Source: Cephalotus follicularis
Lineage: Eukaryota; Streptophyta; Magnoliopsida; Oxalidales; Cephalotaceae
Assembly: GCA_001972305.1 (NCBI GenBank)
Contig: BDDD01001484.1
Span: 234,084 to 298,083 of the forward strand
Direction of reading: 5' to 3'
Length of the DNA stretch: 64,000 nt
Every line of letters starts with the position of its first letter. The stretch's first letter is position 1. A model generated the notes under the pieces. That model did no database searches, had not been told where the DNA came from, and saw nothing but the letters and a program-made list of their open reading frames with translations. Shown in pieces: positions 44,941-56,490 of the stretch. The translations under genes were made by a program, and so were the position numbers.

Positions 44941-45163
44941 AGGTCTCTCCATGGAAAGGCGTACAAAGGTTTGGGAAAAAGGGAAAATTAGCTCCACGCT
45001 ACATTGGTCCTTTTGATATTTTGGAGAGAGTTGGGGAGGTAGCTTACCAGCTTGCCTTACCTCCTGCACTGTCAAATGTGCACGACGTTTTTCATATATC
45101 TATGCTGAGGAGATATATCCCGGACCCATCACATGTCCTGGATTATGATACTGTTCCGGTACG
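44941..45163 (+). pseudogene. E12: integrase C-terminus (continuation)
   Basis: The reading resumes two to four codons after the break at 35852: the GPY/F-like module (GKKGKLAPRYIGPFDILE) and the VHDVFHISMLRRYIPDPSHV segment. It ends near 45163, where LTR sequence of E14 takes over, so the chromodomain, 3' UTR and 3' LTR of E12 are missing. Confidence 0.85.
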
Positions 45164-45319
45164 AGATACTATTATTGAATTTATGGGAATGGCATAATTT
45201 TTGACCTAGGTGATGCTTTCCAAAACTTAAAAGGTTAGATTTTGGAAGAGGGAATGATTGGGATAATAAAGAAATTATAAATGATGCAATTAGAGGCAAA
45301 ATGATGCAGTTTTGGGCTA

Positions 45320-46780
45320 AACGCGTCGATGTCTTTTTAAAGACGTCGACGCCTATGGGAGCGAAGGGCGCACGCACATGCATGAACATGCACGTCGATG
45401 CAGACAAAGGCATCGACGCCCTTGTATGAAAGAGGAAAAGACATCGACGTCTAGAGAAGACGTCGACGTCTTTGAGAAGAATATCACTCACGTTATGAAC
45501 TGACAGACTAACGTGCAAGGGAAGGGAATCCAAGGCCTTTGCAGGCACCAGATGCAACGTGTTGTGCATGCTGAAATGTTACCAGCCATGCAACAGAACG
45601 TGTCCTCAACCTAGTGCATGCAAAGGGCACACATCTTCATCTGCAAATGAAGAAAACAAAGAGGAAAAGATCAAAAAAGAAAGAAAAAAACAGGGAGAGA
45701 AGGGAATGGGGAAATGGAACCTGCAAATGCATGCAACGGGAATAGTGAAAAGGGGAGAGAGTTCTCTAGCATAAATGCTCTCTCTTCCCCGCTAGTTTGA
45801 TTAAACACCTGAGTGTTGAGGAGAACAGTGAGGAGAGATAAACACTTCCTCCATTGTTGAACCAGTGGAGCTTGGGAGCTTGGAGCTGAAAGCTTGCAGC
45901 AACGGGACAACCTTGAAGCTGCTGTGACCATTTCCTGGAACACAAAGAGGTGGACTTACACAGTTTCTAACTTGAAACCAGAGGTAGAAGAATTATATGT
46001 ACATATTTGAGTTCAAAGTTAATGTGTTGCCATGAATGAATTGCATGAATTTCATGCTTGTTGGGAGTCGAACTAAATGCTTGGTTGTTGATATGAACGC
46101 CTGTTGGTGAAGATCATGCATGCATGTTGATTTCTGGGTGAATCCCATGCTTGATTGTATGTGCATAAGGGTTGAGTACCCCTGTTTGTGGATAGAAGGA
46201 AAGAGACAGTGTTCTGGGCTCTTAAAACGTCGATGCTCTGGTGGTAAGCATCGATGTCTTTGTGCGATGAGGCAATAGACGTCGATGTCTTAGTGAAGCG
46301 TCGATGTCTATTTCAAACATTTGCAGAATGCAATGTTATCTTCTGGACTTTATGGATTTCTGGTGGGTTGATGATCTGGTTATATATGTGGATAACCTGT
46401 TGTGCATATTACACTTTGGCTAATGTATCTGGAATTGCATGCGTGGATGGAGGATGTTTCTTCATTGTAAATGGAGATTGGACGAATTGATACCTGCTGG
46501 TACCACTTAAACATCGATGTCTATGGAAGGCATCGACGTCTTTGGTTGCTGTGCACTAAGTCTTGTTCATAACGCGAGAACGTGTTAAGGTTCCTACCTT
46601 AAACGTCGACGCGCTGTGATGAACATCGACGCCCAAAGGATTTTGACCTATAAGCATCGACGCCTATAGAAAGACGTCGACGCGATTGGTATTGTTGCAA
46701 GCACTGACCTTGAAGGTGAACCTCGACGCTTTTGGGGCAATGGACATCGACGCGTTGAGGAAAGACATCGACGTCTTTCC
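45320..46780. repeat. TCGA-palindrome arrays in E14 LTR
   Basis: Three clusters at 45320-45475, 46225-46330 and 46510-46780. Measured spacings are 20 (45327) and 19 (45442). Pairs have the form TCGATGTCTTT...AAAGACGTCGA. The 3' LTR copy of the first cluster is at 50118-50275. Confidence 0.85.
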
Positions 46781-47203
46781 TCCTGGTTGTATTGTACAAA
46801 TATATTTTCCAAAAATCACCATGAAAATGATTTCAAATGTTTGGAATTATGTATACAAAAAATAAGTATTGTACAAAAAGGGCTGGTTATACATTGTGAA
46901 TAAATGTAATGTTGTCAAGTATTTTATACATAATAATTTACTTGGAAATGGACTGTGACGGAAATGTATATTTTCCAAAAGAATTGCGAAACGGTTTCAC
47001 ATAATTAAAATTATGTTACACGGACATGAGTATTTTTGAAAGATCGGAGAACATTTTAATGTATTGTTTTCAAGTATTTTATGATACACTAAAAGTACTT
47101 GAAAAGGATTGAAAAGGGACCCTTGTATTTTTTGGGGCAAAATATATATATGTTTCAAGAATTTATACTTATAAATTACTTCAAAAGGAATGTGAAATTC
47201 TGA

Positions 47204-47535
47204 TAACTACTAAACTCTGTTGTGTGAGTAGCTGAAACTGTAATTTGTGTTAAAAGGACTGATGCCCATTAAGGATGTTTTGATTGCAAGTATTCATTTT
47301 GTTAATTGCTTGTGATGGCTTGTTTGGGTTACTAAACTCTGTTGAGTGAGTAGCCAGGAACTCTACTACTGAGGTATGTTGGGAAAGTAGTTGGAGATTC
47401 CATATACGGTAGCCACTAAACTCTGTTGAATAAGTGGCTAGGGTTTCCCACGAAATGGTTACTGAGCTCTGTTGGGCAAGTAGCTAGGGACTCCCATTTG
47501 GTTGCTAAGCACTGTTGTGTAAGTAACCGGTTGTT
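47204..47535 (+). repeat. Degenerate tandem repeat of stem-loops in E14 LTR
   Basis: Five units of about 31 nt lie near 47208, 47329, 47405, 47456 and 47501, each with a core CTAAACTCTGTTG-like loop. The outer arms pair: GGTTACT/AGTAGCC, TAGCCACT/AGTGGCTA, TGGTTACT/AGTAGCTA and GGTTGCT/AGTAACC. Arm changes are matched or G-U tolerated. Confidence 0.7.
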
Positions 47536-47764
47536 GAGCCTGGGTGTCAACAACTTTGATCTGGCTTGATGGGTCCTTAGAGACCTGATTGTTTTATCTG
47601 ACCCCTTCGGGGATTGACTCGTACCTGTGATAATGTAACCCTCGGGTGAAACCTGCTTGTGGATATGTATATATATTCATGTATATCCTGTGTTACTTAT
47701 GTACTGCATCATGAATGCATTCATTTCATGTCATTCATTACTTGATCCCAAAATGTATTTATAC

Positions 47765-47789
47765 TTAGCCGAGTGAGGACAAAGGCTAA
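47765..47789 (+). promoter_or_regulatory. Conserved LTR stem-loop, E14 copy
   Basis: TTAGCC, GAGTGAGGACAAA, GGCTAA, then CCCCCCTA. Confidence 0.7.
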
Positions 47790-48258
47790 CCCCCCTACTA
47801 TTTTAGATTGACGGAGACAGTTGGACAAGTGCGGTTAAGGCCGATTTGGGAGCTGCTATTTGAAGGTTGTTTAAGCTGATTATGTATTATGATAATCCTA
47901 CTCATGTTGGAGAGGATGGTAACTTGTACTTGTTCAATTTGGATAATTTTGTATCTGGGTTTTGGAATGATGTTTGGGTTTTGATTTATAAATGTGAACT
48001 TCTTTTAGGGAGTTGTTTATGATTAAAATGAAGGTTAATTCACGCTCCGTTTCGTGAGCAATTAACAATGATGTTGTTTTATTGTAACACGTAGTATGGG
48101 ATGCTTGTTACGTTGTTAGTTTGGCTTATATTCGAAGGCTTCCGCAACTGATATATCTGTTTTAAAAGGTTTAAATTTATCGTAAAATTTGATAAGCCGA
48201 ATTATTTATGTTAATTTCTACCATTTGTACGTTGTTTGGAAAACGGGGTGTGACAAGA

Positions 48259-48270
48259 TGGTATCAGAGC
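48259..48270 (+). promoter_or_regulatory. Primer-binding site of E14 (tRNA-iMet)
   Basis: TGGTATCAGAGC, 4 bp after the LTR end. Confidence 0.9.
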
Positions 48271-48368
48271 ATATATCCACTATATGCCTCGCTTGGATAA
48301 GTTCCTTGGCAATTAACGAATTGTTTCCTTGAGATGACTACTAATGACATCTTTTCCATATAGGAACA

Positions 48369-49538
48369 ATGGACAGAAGGAGAACACGTGCGAGAGCTAG
48401 AGCCGCTGAGGCCAATGCCCCCGGGGCGGCGAATGTTCCGCAAGGGGTGGATGTTCCCCATGATGACAGAGATCCGTTGGTGCGCATTGCGAATTACTTT
48501 CAACAGCAAATGGCCTTTAATATGGCTAATGCGGAGGAGATGCGCCGACACTACGCGCAAGCTCAACCCCGACATACAGCTCCTACCTAGCATGACCATG
48601 AAGATGGGAACTCTTTTGGGAAAGGGTTAGAGAGATTCATAAGGCGGAATCCTCCTAGCTTCCGAGGAGAGCTAGATACTACTATTGCAGAAAGATGGTT
48701 GCAAGATCTGGAGAAGATCTTGGAAGTTATGGATTGTACCGAAAACCAGAAGCTGAAATTTGCTATCTACAGGTTATGGGGCGAAGCCATCCACTGGTGG
48801 GAGATGGTCAAGACAAAGTGGGAGTCAACCGGACTCGATAGTACATGGGAGAGATTCCAGAGGGAATTCCTTGATACCTATGTTCCTCGTATCGAGCAAG
48901 AATGAAGAGAGACAGAACTTCTAGAGCTGAGACAAGGAGAAATGACCGTGGCTGAATACCAAGCCAAATTTATGGAGCTTGCCAGACACTCCACCTATCT
49001 AGTGGCGGATGAGGAAAAGAAAATTCGGAGGTTCCTGAGGGGTCTGTGACCGGACCTTCGGTCAAGGATTAGAGCTATGGAGTTGGGAACTTTTGTGGAG
49101 GTTGCCCAAAAAGCAAGATTGCTGAAAAGCATAGCAAGTGAAGACCGCGCCGAGAGGGCTCGTACACAACAGAGCAACCAAACTTCCAAGCAATCTAGGT
49201 CGGCTTCATCTAAGTGGCAAAGTAGTGATTCTTCGACAAAGTCAACAAAGAATGAATCCCAGCAAACTGCTAATTGGGGAACTCCTAGCCAGTGGAGTAA
49301 TGCTAGGATGGGAATCTGTCCCCATTGTGACCGCAAGGGCCATCAACCGGAGGATTGCTGGTGGAAAAATGGAGCATGTATGAAGTGTGGAGCACCTGAC
49401 CATTTAAGAAGGGATTGTCCGATGAAGCAGGTGACGGTGCCCACTGGACCTGCAGGTGATGGTGGTGCTACAGCTGGACCTTCACAGCGGAGAGATACCA
49501 GCAAGGGCATCATGAGAGGTACTTTTTACTATCTATGA
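48369..49538 (+). pseudogene. E14: gag, the only gene of this element
   Basis: One reading frame from ATG 48369 to the stop at 49536-49538 (about 390 codons), with no frameshift. Three internal stops break it: TAG 48588, TGA 48903 and TGA 49047. The last two are C-to-T changes in arginine codons by comparison with its relatives. It has the conserved MTVAEYQAKFMELARHS segment and two complete zinc knuckles, CPHCDRKGHQPEDC and CMKCGAPDHLRRDC, which are more diverged than in E12 and E13. The frame ends in TFYYL just after the DTSKGI segment that leads into protease in its relatives. No protease, RT or integrase follows before the 3' LTR. Confidence 0.88.
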
Positions 49539-49914
49539 TGCATTGTTTTATCATATATTGAAATTGTTCTTGATTTATCTGGTGATCAAAGTCATGATTG
49601 AGCGAACGTTATGGTGTTAACCTTCGAAGGCTAAACTAGTAAGTACAAGGATAAATGAACGCTGATGTAGCAGTCTAGCGAATGATCGAATGGTTGTTCG
49701 AACGATCGAGAGAATGAACGACCATCGCTTAGGTCAACTCTCGTGGATGAAACTTCGAGAGAAGTCAAGATCGTTGAGAAGGGGTTACTTGGGGCACGAG
49801 GCCGACAGGAAAGTTATGCCAATAACATGAAGAGAAGATTAAGGATTGATACCCTTAATCGTCCGAAGTATGTTAAGGAAATTTGAGGACGAATTTCTTT
49901 GAAGGAGGGTGGAT
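49539..49914 (+). other. E14 3' untranslated region and polypurine tract
   Basis: 376 bp between the gag stop and the 3' LTR. It is rich in GAACGATCGA-like words at 49640-49720 and has no coding capacity. It ends in GAAGGAGGGTGGAT (49901-49914), the polypurine tract. The stretch before it (GAGGACGAATTTCTTT) is the usual end of the 3' UTR after pol in such elements, so the pol deletion appears clean at its right edge. Confidence 0.75.
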
Positions 49915-50941
49915 TGTAACGCCCGAGATTTTTGCACAATGTAATATTTCAATTTTATTGAAATACTATTGTTGAATTTATGGGAATGGCATAATTTTTG
50001 ACCTAGGTGATGCTTTCCAAAACTTAAAAGGTTAGATTTTGGAAGAGGGAATGATTGGGATAATAAAGAAATTCTAAATGATGCAATTAGAGGCAAAATG
50101 ATGCAGTTTTGGGCTAAACGCGTCGATGTCTTTTTAAAGACGTCGATGCCTATGGGAGCGAAGGGCGCACGCACATGCATGAACATGCACGTCGATGCAG
50201 ACAAAGGCATCGACGCCCTTGTATGAAAGAGGAAAAGACATCGACGTCTAGAGAAGACGTCGACGTCGTTGAGAAGAATATCACTCGCGTTATGAACTGA
50301 CAGACTAACGTGCAAGGGAAGGGAATCCAAGGCCTTTGCAGGCACCAGATGCAACGTGTTGTGCATGCTGGAATGTTACCAGCCATGCAACAGAACGTGT
50401 CCTCAACCTTGTGCATGCAAAGGGCACACATCTTCATCTGCAAATGTGGAAAACAAAGAGGAAAAGATCAAAAAAGAAAGAACAAAACGGGGAGAGAAGG
50501 GAATGGGGAAATGGAACCTGCAAATGCATGCAACGGGAATAGTGAAAAGGGGAGAGAGTTCTCTAGCATAAATGCTCTCTCTTCCCCGCTAGTTTGATTA
50601 AACACCTGAGTGTTGAGGAGAACAGTGAGGAGAGATAAACACTTCCTCAATTGTTGAACCAATGGAGCTTGGGACCTTGGAGCTGAAAGCTTGCAGCAAC
50701 GGGACAACCTTGAAGCTGCTGTGACCAATTCCTCGAACACAAAGAGGTGGACTTACAAGGTTTCTAACTTGAAACCAGAGGTAGGGGAATTATATGTACA
50801 TATTTGAGTTCAAAGTTAATGTGTTGCCATGAATTAAATGCATGAATTGCATGCTTGCTAGGCGTTGAACTAAATGCTTGGTTGATGATATGAATGCCTG
50901 TTGGTGAAGATCATGCATGCATGTTGATTTCTGGGTGAATC
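49915..50941 (+). mobile_element. E14: 3' LTR, interrupted by E15
   Basis: Starts TGTAACGCCC and follows the 5' LTR closely up to GGTGAATC at 50941, equal to 46144 of the 5' LTR. E15 is inserted there and the remainder is outside the window or lost. Confidence 0.9.
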
Positions 50942-51109
50942 TGTAACGCCCGGTATTTTCGTTTTTCTAATATTTCGTTTTAAGATGTAATCTTATGTTG
51001 AATTAATGAAAATGTTGGAGACTTAGACCTCAATAATGTTACCAAACCCTAATTATTGTTTTGGGGAAAGAAATGTGCATGATAAACCAAAAACGGCGCA
51101 GTTTTGGGG

Positions 51110-52445
51110 CAAACGCGTCGATGCCTTTGGAAAGACGTCGACGCCTATGGAAGCAAAGGCACACGTGAATGCATGTACATGCACGTCGATGTAGGTAAAG
51201 ACATCGACACCTTCTGGTGAAAAAAAAGGAAAAGACATCGACGTCTAAGGAAAGACGTCGACGCCTTTGTAAAGAACATCAATCACGTTAAACACTGACA
51301 GAGTAACATGCAATGGAAAATTTTGAGGCATCATCCAGACGCCTCTAGGCACGGGAAGGAGACGTGTTGATCATGCACAATGGCCTCCTGCCCTGCATGA
51401 CTGAAGATGGCAACAAGTGCTACCATGCATGCAACCTGTAAATAAAGCAGGAGAAGAAAACAAAATGAAAATGAAGAATTCTGGGATAGAGGGAGAGAAC
51501 ACGAGAGTGTTCATTGAATGCAAGGAGAAAAAGGATGGGGGAGCCATATGCCTAAGAACAACCCCTCCCCACCTCTCTCTCTCCTTTAAAACACCAAAGG
51601 AAACAAAGTGAGTAAAACCAGTGAGTGGGAGAAAGAGAGAGCCACCATTGTTGAGCTTGACTTGGAGCCAGAGACTTGGAGCTCGTGGATTGCAGTTGCC
51701 GAGAGGATCTTGGAGCTGCTGTGGCCAGAACCTTGGAACTCAAAGAGGTGGACTTTCCAGTTCCTAACTTGGAACAACAAGGTAGGGGAAAGTGATAACC
51801 TTATACATGCATTTTGGGTTTTAAGTTAGTGAATACCATGATGAATTGCATGATTATGGATGAATTGTGATCCTGGACTTGTTGTGATAACCACTGTGAT
51901 GTACGGAGTAAACATGCATGTGCAAATTACATGAGTATTTGAACTGGTTCATGTAATGGATGATTTTGATAATAGCCTGATGTGTTAAAACTATGGAGAA
52001 AATGTTCTGGGTTGGATAAACGTCGACGTCTATATATAGACGTCGATGTCTTCGCGTACGTATGGAAAAGACATCGATGTTTGAGTAAAAGCATCGATAC
52101 CTTTTCTGGGTAATCATAGAACTGTATTGTTTACTGCAGATGGCGAATTAGCCACTTGGGATTACATGTTTGATTACGAATTGACGTTCTGGTTACATAT
52201 CCTGATAACCAGTAGCTTTTCTTACGCCTTGACAGGGTGAGTTTCGCTTATATGAGGATTTAGGGGCTGGATTCTTCCCTCTAGAATTGAGAATTGTGAA
52301 CTGATACCTTCTGGCATCATAAAGACATCGATGTCTTTGGAAAGGCATCGACGTCTTTGGTCCAAAAGTGCCTGGGAATCACTGTACGAGGGGTTGACGC
52401 CTTAGGGTAAAGACGTCGACGCCCCGGGAATAGACATTGACGCCT
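51110..52445. repeat. TCGA-palindrome arrays in E15 LTR
   Basis: Three clusters with measured pair spacings of 20 each at 51118, 51239, 52022 and 52327. These are the cleanest examples of the TCGACGTCTTTGGAAAGACG type in the window. Confidence 0.88.
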
Positions 52446-53220
52446 ATCCCCCTGTTTAATGGAATTTCACTTGAATGGGACCCACCAGACCCGAAACGAC
52501 TCTAGAAACAATCCTAGATACATTCTGAGTATATGTTTGCATTATTACTGTGATTTGCATTATGGTTGATTTCTAAAAAGTGTTAACCATTTTGAAAAGC
52601 TTGTATGATTATTATGATCTTTATTGTATGAAAATGTATATTTGTCAACATATGAATATATATTTTTTAGAAATGACTGGGGAAAGTATTTTCCAAAGAC
52701 GGAGAAATGTTTTAAAGGAATGGCTATACCATCAAATAGTATTGTTTTAAGTTTTATAACTTATTACAACCTGTGACGGAGTTTTATATTTTAAACAAAT
52801 ATATTTGATCAAGTAATTATAGTTATTGCTTGACTTGTATTGTACGGTGTTTGTGCTTGTTGATTATTAGCCGCTGTGCTAGTAACCCGCTGTTGGCTTA
52901 GCCGCCGTGCTAAGAAACATACGGAGGACTTGCTTCAAACCGTTCGCAAACGGGGATTGGAGTAAGAGTGCATGACGTTGGGGCCAGGAGGTGGCGACGG
53001 TTATGATGACTGGTTTGTCTGGTTCCTTTTGGGACATACTTGCTGCTTGTGTTGATATAGCCTTATGAGGTTATACCTGTACTGTGAGCATGCATATATT
53101 TTTATATGTATATACGGAGATAAAATTACTGTGAAAATTACATGTCATACTGCATCATAATGCATTCATTCATGATACTCATTATCATATGACTCAAACT
53201 ATATCTATGAGTTTATTCAC

Positions 53221-53245
53221 TTAGCCGAGTGAGGACAAAGGCTAA
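53221..53245 (+). promoter_or_regulatory. Conserved LTR stem-loop, E15 copy
   Basis: TTAGCC, GAGTGAGGACAAA, GGCTAA, then CCCCTA. Confidence 0.7.
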
Positions 53246-53637
53246 CCCCTACTGTAACAGATTGACAGAGTGGATATGAGATGGAGCATGCATGGAGACT
53301 TAAAGAGAAGACTGAGTTGTGTCTCTTATTTCTTGTACTGAGTTAATGAACATTGGTCATGTATTTGGATTATTGTAACATGGGTTATTTGTTATCCTGT
53401 ACTGTTTATCACACTCCGTTTTGGGCGATCGACTATGATGTTGGGTTTTATATAAACTTGTTGGGTATCACGTAGTATGGGATGCGTGATACATATTTAA
53501 ATTCAGCTTATATCATGTTATTGCTTCCGCTGTTGAAGATTTTGTTTATATGTTTTATCGCATGAGCTGAATTATATTGTGTTGATTGCCTTACCGCTTT
53601 AATGTTGACCTCTTGGGAACAACGGGGTGTGACAACG

Positions 53638-53649
53638 TGGTATCAAAGC
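53638..53649 (+). promoter_or_regulatory. Primer-binding site of E15 (tRNA-iMet, one mismatch)
   Basis: TGGTATCAAAGC differs from the other copies by G to A at the ninth base. Confidence 0.85.
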
Positions 53650-53744
53650 ATATTCCATATATGCTTAGCTAGGATACTTTCCTTGGCAATCAATAAATTG
53701 TTTCCTAAAGTCGTGACTAGCCATCATCCTTCTTATAGGAACAA

Positions 53745-56490
53745 ATGGACCGAAGGAGAACACGTGGTAGGGCTAGAGCCGTTGGAGCCAATGCCCCTGA
53801 GGAAGCGAATATGCCATAAGGAGTGAATGTTCCCCAAGATGATAGGGAAACGATTACCCGGATTGCGGATTACTTCCAGCAATAGATGGCCTTTAATATG
53901 GCTAATGCAGAGGAGATGCGCCAGTACTACGCGCAAGCTCGGCCGCAACATAGAGCTCCCGATCACTGCCCGGGAGAGGATAGTAGTCAGTTTGGGAGGG
54001 ATATCGAAATGTTTATGAGACAGAATCCACCCAGATTCCGGGGTGAACTGGATGCTACACTTTCTGAAAGATGGCTTCAAGACTTAGAGAAGATCTTTGA
54101 AGTGATGGACTGTACCGACACTCAGAAATTGAAGTTTTCCATGTACTGTCTATGGGGAGAGGCCACTCACTGGTGGGAAATGGTCAAAGCCAGGTGGGAG
54201 TCAACTGGACTCGATGCTACATGGCAGAGATTCCAAACAGAGTTCCTCGATTCCTATGTACCCCGGATTGAGCAAGAACGGAGGGAGACAAAGCTTCTTG
54301 AGTTACGTCAATGAGAGATGACTATGGCCGAATACAAGGCCAGGTTTACGGAGCTAGCCAGACATTCACCTTATCTGGTAGCCGGCGAAGTGAAAAAGAT
54401 ACGGAGGTTTCTGAAGGGATTGCGACCGGATCTTCGGTCGAGGATTAGGGCTATGGAGCTGGGTACTTTTTCATAGGTCGCTCAAAAGGCGAGGCTGCTG
54501 GAGAGCATATCCAGTGAGGACCGAGCAGAGAGGGCCAGAGCACAACAAAATAAACAAAGCCCAACGAGACCAGCTTCTTCAAAATGGCAAGGCAGAGGTT
54601 CTCTGACTAAATCATCGAAGAACAGATCTGGACAGACTGCCACACAGGGTACTCCTAGTCAGGGGAGTAATGCAGGAACTGAAGCTTGTTATCACTGTGG
54701 TCGTAAAGGCCACATACAAAAAGATTTCTGGAGGATGAACGGATTGTGTTTGAGGTGTGGGGCATCTGGCCATTCCATGAGAGATTGCCCGAAGAGTCAG
54801 GCTACAGCACCTACTCGACCAGCTAGTAGCAACGGGGCCGCAGCGGGGCCTTCACAGCGAAGGGACACCGGTAAGGGCATTGCGAAAGGTAGAGTTTTTA
54901 CCCTTTCACAGACAGAGGTTCCGGATTCTACCTCGGTCATTAGAGGTACACTGTATATTTATGGTTTTTCTGCTAAAGTGTTGATGGACCCTAGAGCATC
55001 ACATTCTTTTATTTCCTCATAATTTGCATCATACTTAGATGTAACACCCAATTGTATGCTATACACCTTGGATGTGAGCACACCTGCTGGAGTTTCCATG
55101 TATACAGATACTGTATAGTGGTGTTGTGAGATGTCTGTGGCAGGCATTTCCTTGTATGCGAATTTGATAGTATTGCCCATCCGCGACTTTGATGTCATTT
55201 TAGGGATGGATTGGCTGTCAGCACATCATGCTTATATGGACTGCTACAGCAAGACGGTTGATTTTCGTCTGCCTGATGGTACCGTTTTCCAGTTTAAGGG
55301 AGACAAGGGGTTTTCCACACCGGTTATATCCTTTATCCGTGCGTCGAGGTATCTCGAGAAAGGGTGCGAAGGATATCTTGCTTATGTAATTGACCGGAGG
55401 AAAGAGAAGGGTTTGAGCCTGGAGGAAATTCCAATGGTGTGTGAATTTTTAGATGTATTTCCTGATGACTTGGGATCTTTGCCACCAAAGAAGAATATGG
55501 AGTTTGTTAACGATCTTATACTAGGTACAGCTCCAATTTCTAAAGCACTGTATAGAATGGCTCATGCAGAATTGAAGGAACTGAAATTGTAGTTACAAGA
55601 TCTGATCGATAAGGGTTTTATTCGACCCAGTGTTTCTCCGTGGGGTGCACCTGTACTGTTTGTCAAGAAAAAGGATGGGTCGATGAGGTTCTGCATCGAC
55701 TACAGAATGTTGAACAAGGCAACTATAAAGAACAAGTATCCTTTACCCCACATCGAGGATTTGTTTGATCAGTTGCAAGGGGAGAGAGTATTCTCGAAGC
55801 TTGATTTGAGGTCAGGCTATCACCAGTTGAGGGTGAGGGAAGGAGATATTTAGAAGACTGCTTTCCAGACAAGATACGGTCACTACGAGTTCCTTGTGAT
55901 GCCTTTTGGTGTTACCAATGCACCAGCTGCGTTCATGTCATTAATGAACGATGTGTTTCGACCGTACCTGGATCAGTTTGTCGTTGTGTTTATTGACGAC
56001 GTACTAGTATACTCAAGGAGTGAGGAGGAGCATGCTTGCCATCTGAGGTTGGTTTTGCAGATTCTCCGAGAGCAGCAGCTGTACGCCAAATTCAGTAAGT
56101 GTAAATTTTGGCTTGATCGTGTGATCTTTCTTGGTCACATTGTATCTGAAGAGGGTTTGGCGGTGGATCCGTCGAAGACAGTGGTGGTATGAGATTGGCC
56201 ACAGCCGAAGAACGTAACGGAGGTACGCAGTTTTCTTGGCTTGGCGAGATATTACAGGAGGTTCATCCAGAACTTTTCAAGGATAGCCGAGCCCTTGACT
56301 AGACTGACCCAGAAGACCACCTTGTTTGTCTGGGATGAAGATTGTGAAGCTACTTTCCATGAACTGAAGGATCGGTTGGTTTCCGCTCCTATCTTGGCAT
56401 TTCCCGAGGGTAATGAGGGCTTTGTAGTCTATAGTGATGCATCGGGTAAGGGCTTGGGTTGCGTGTTGATGCAACGAGGAAGAGGGATCG
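53745..56490 (+). pseudogene. E15: Tekay-type gag-protease-RT-RNase H, cut by E16
   Basis: A single frame of about 915 codons from ATG 53745 with no frameshift, interrupted only by nine stops (53817, 53883, 54312, 54474, 55020, 55116, 55590, 55851, 56190). This shows directly that gag and pol form one polyprotein frame. Zinc knuckle one is degraded at its last cysteine (KDFW) and knuckle two is complete (CLRCGASGHSMRDC). The protease active site reads DPR at 54987-54995 instead of DSG. RT spans 55600-56200 with FIDDVLVYS. The N-terminus of RNase H ([11 protein letters not shown]) is present. The frame ends at 56490 where the LTR of E16 starts. Confidence 0.9.

Larger units (their letters stand above)
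45164..48255 (+). mobile_element. E14: 5' LTR (first ~48 bp lost)
   Basis: This 3.1-kb LTR is the longest here. Comparison with the 3' LTR start at 49915 shows that about 48 bp are missing at the left. Over the shared ~980 bp the two LTRs differ at only a few per cent by eye. It contains TCGA arrays (45320-45475, 46225-46330, 46510-46780), a donor-like AGAG/GTAGAAG at 45983, a row of stem-loops (47204-47535) and the TTAGCC stem-loop (47765-47789). It ends GGGTGTGACA. Confidence 0.88.
45984..48363 (+). other. Predicted leader intron of E14
   Basis: Donor-like AGAG/GTAGAAG pairs with a TACTAAT branch word (plant consensus), pyrimidine tract and ATAG ending at 48363, five bases before the gag ATG. 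Confidence 0.45.
50942..53634 (+). mobile_element. E15: 5' LTR
   Basis: A 2693-bp LTR from TGTAACGCCC to GGGTGTGACA. TCGA arrays at 51110-51270, 52018-52110 and 52320-52445; donor-like CAAG/GTAGGGG at 51781; TTAGCC stem-loop at 53221-53245. It lies in the 3' LTR of E14. The middle portion differs from E12-E14, so it is a separate family. Confidence 0.88.
51782..53738 (+). other. Predicted leader intron of E15
   Basis: Donor-like CAAG/GTAGGGG pairs with a GACTAGC branch word, pyrimidine tract and ATAG ending at 53738, six bases before the gag ATG. Confidence 0.45.

Noticed and set aside
45129..50366. Two similar minus-strand frames (45129-45569 and 49839-50366), apparently a conserved gene
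   Set aside because: They are the same LTR segment in the 5' and 3' LTRs of E14. Similarity reflects LTR identity, not protein selection.
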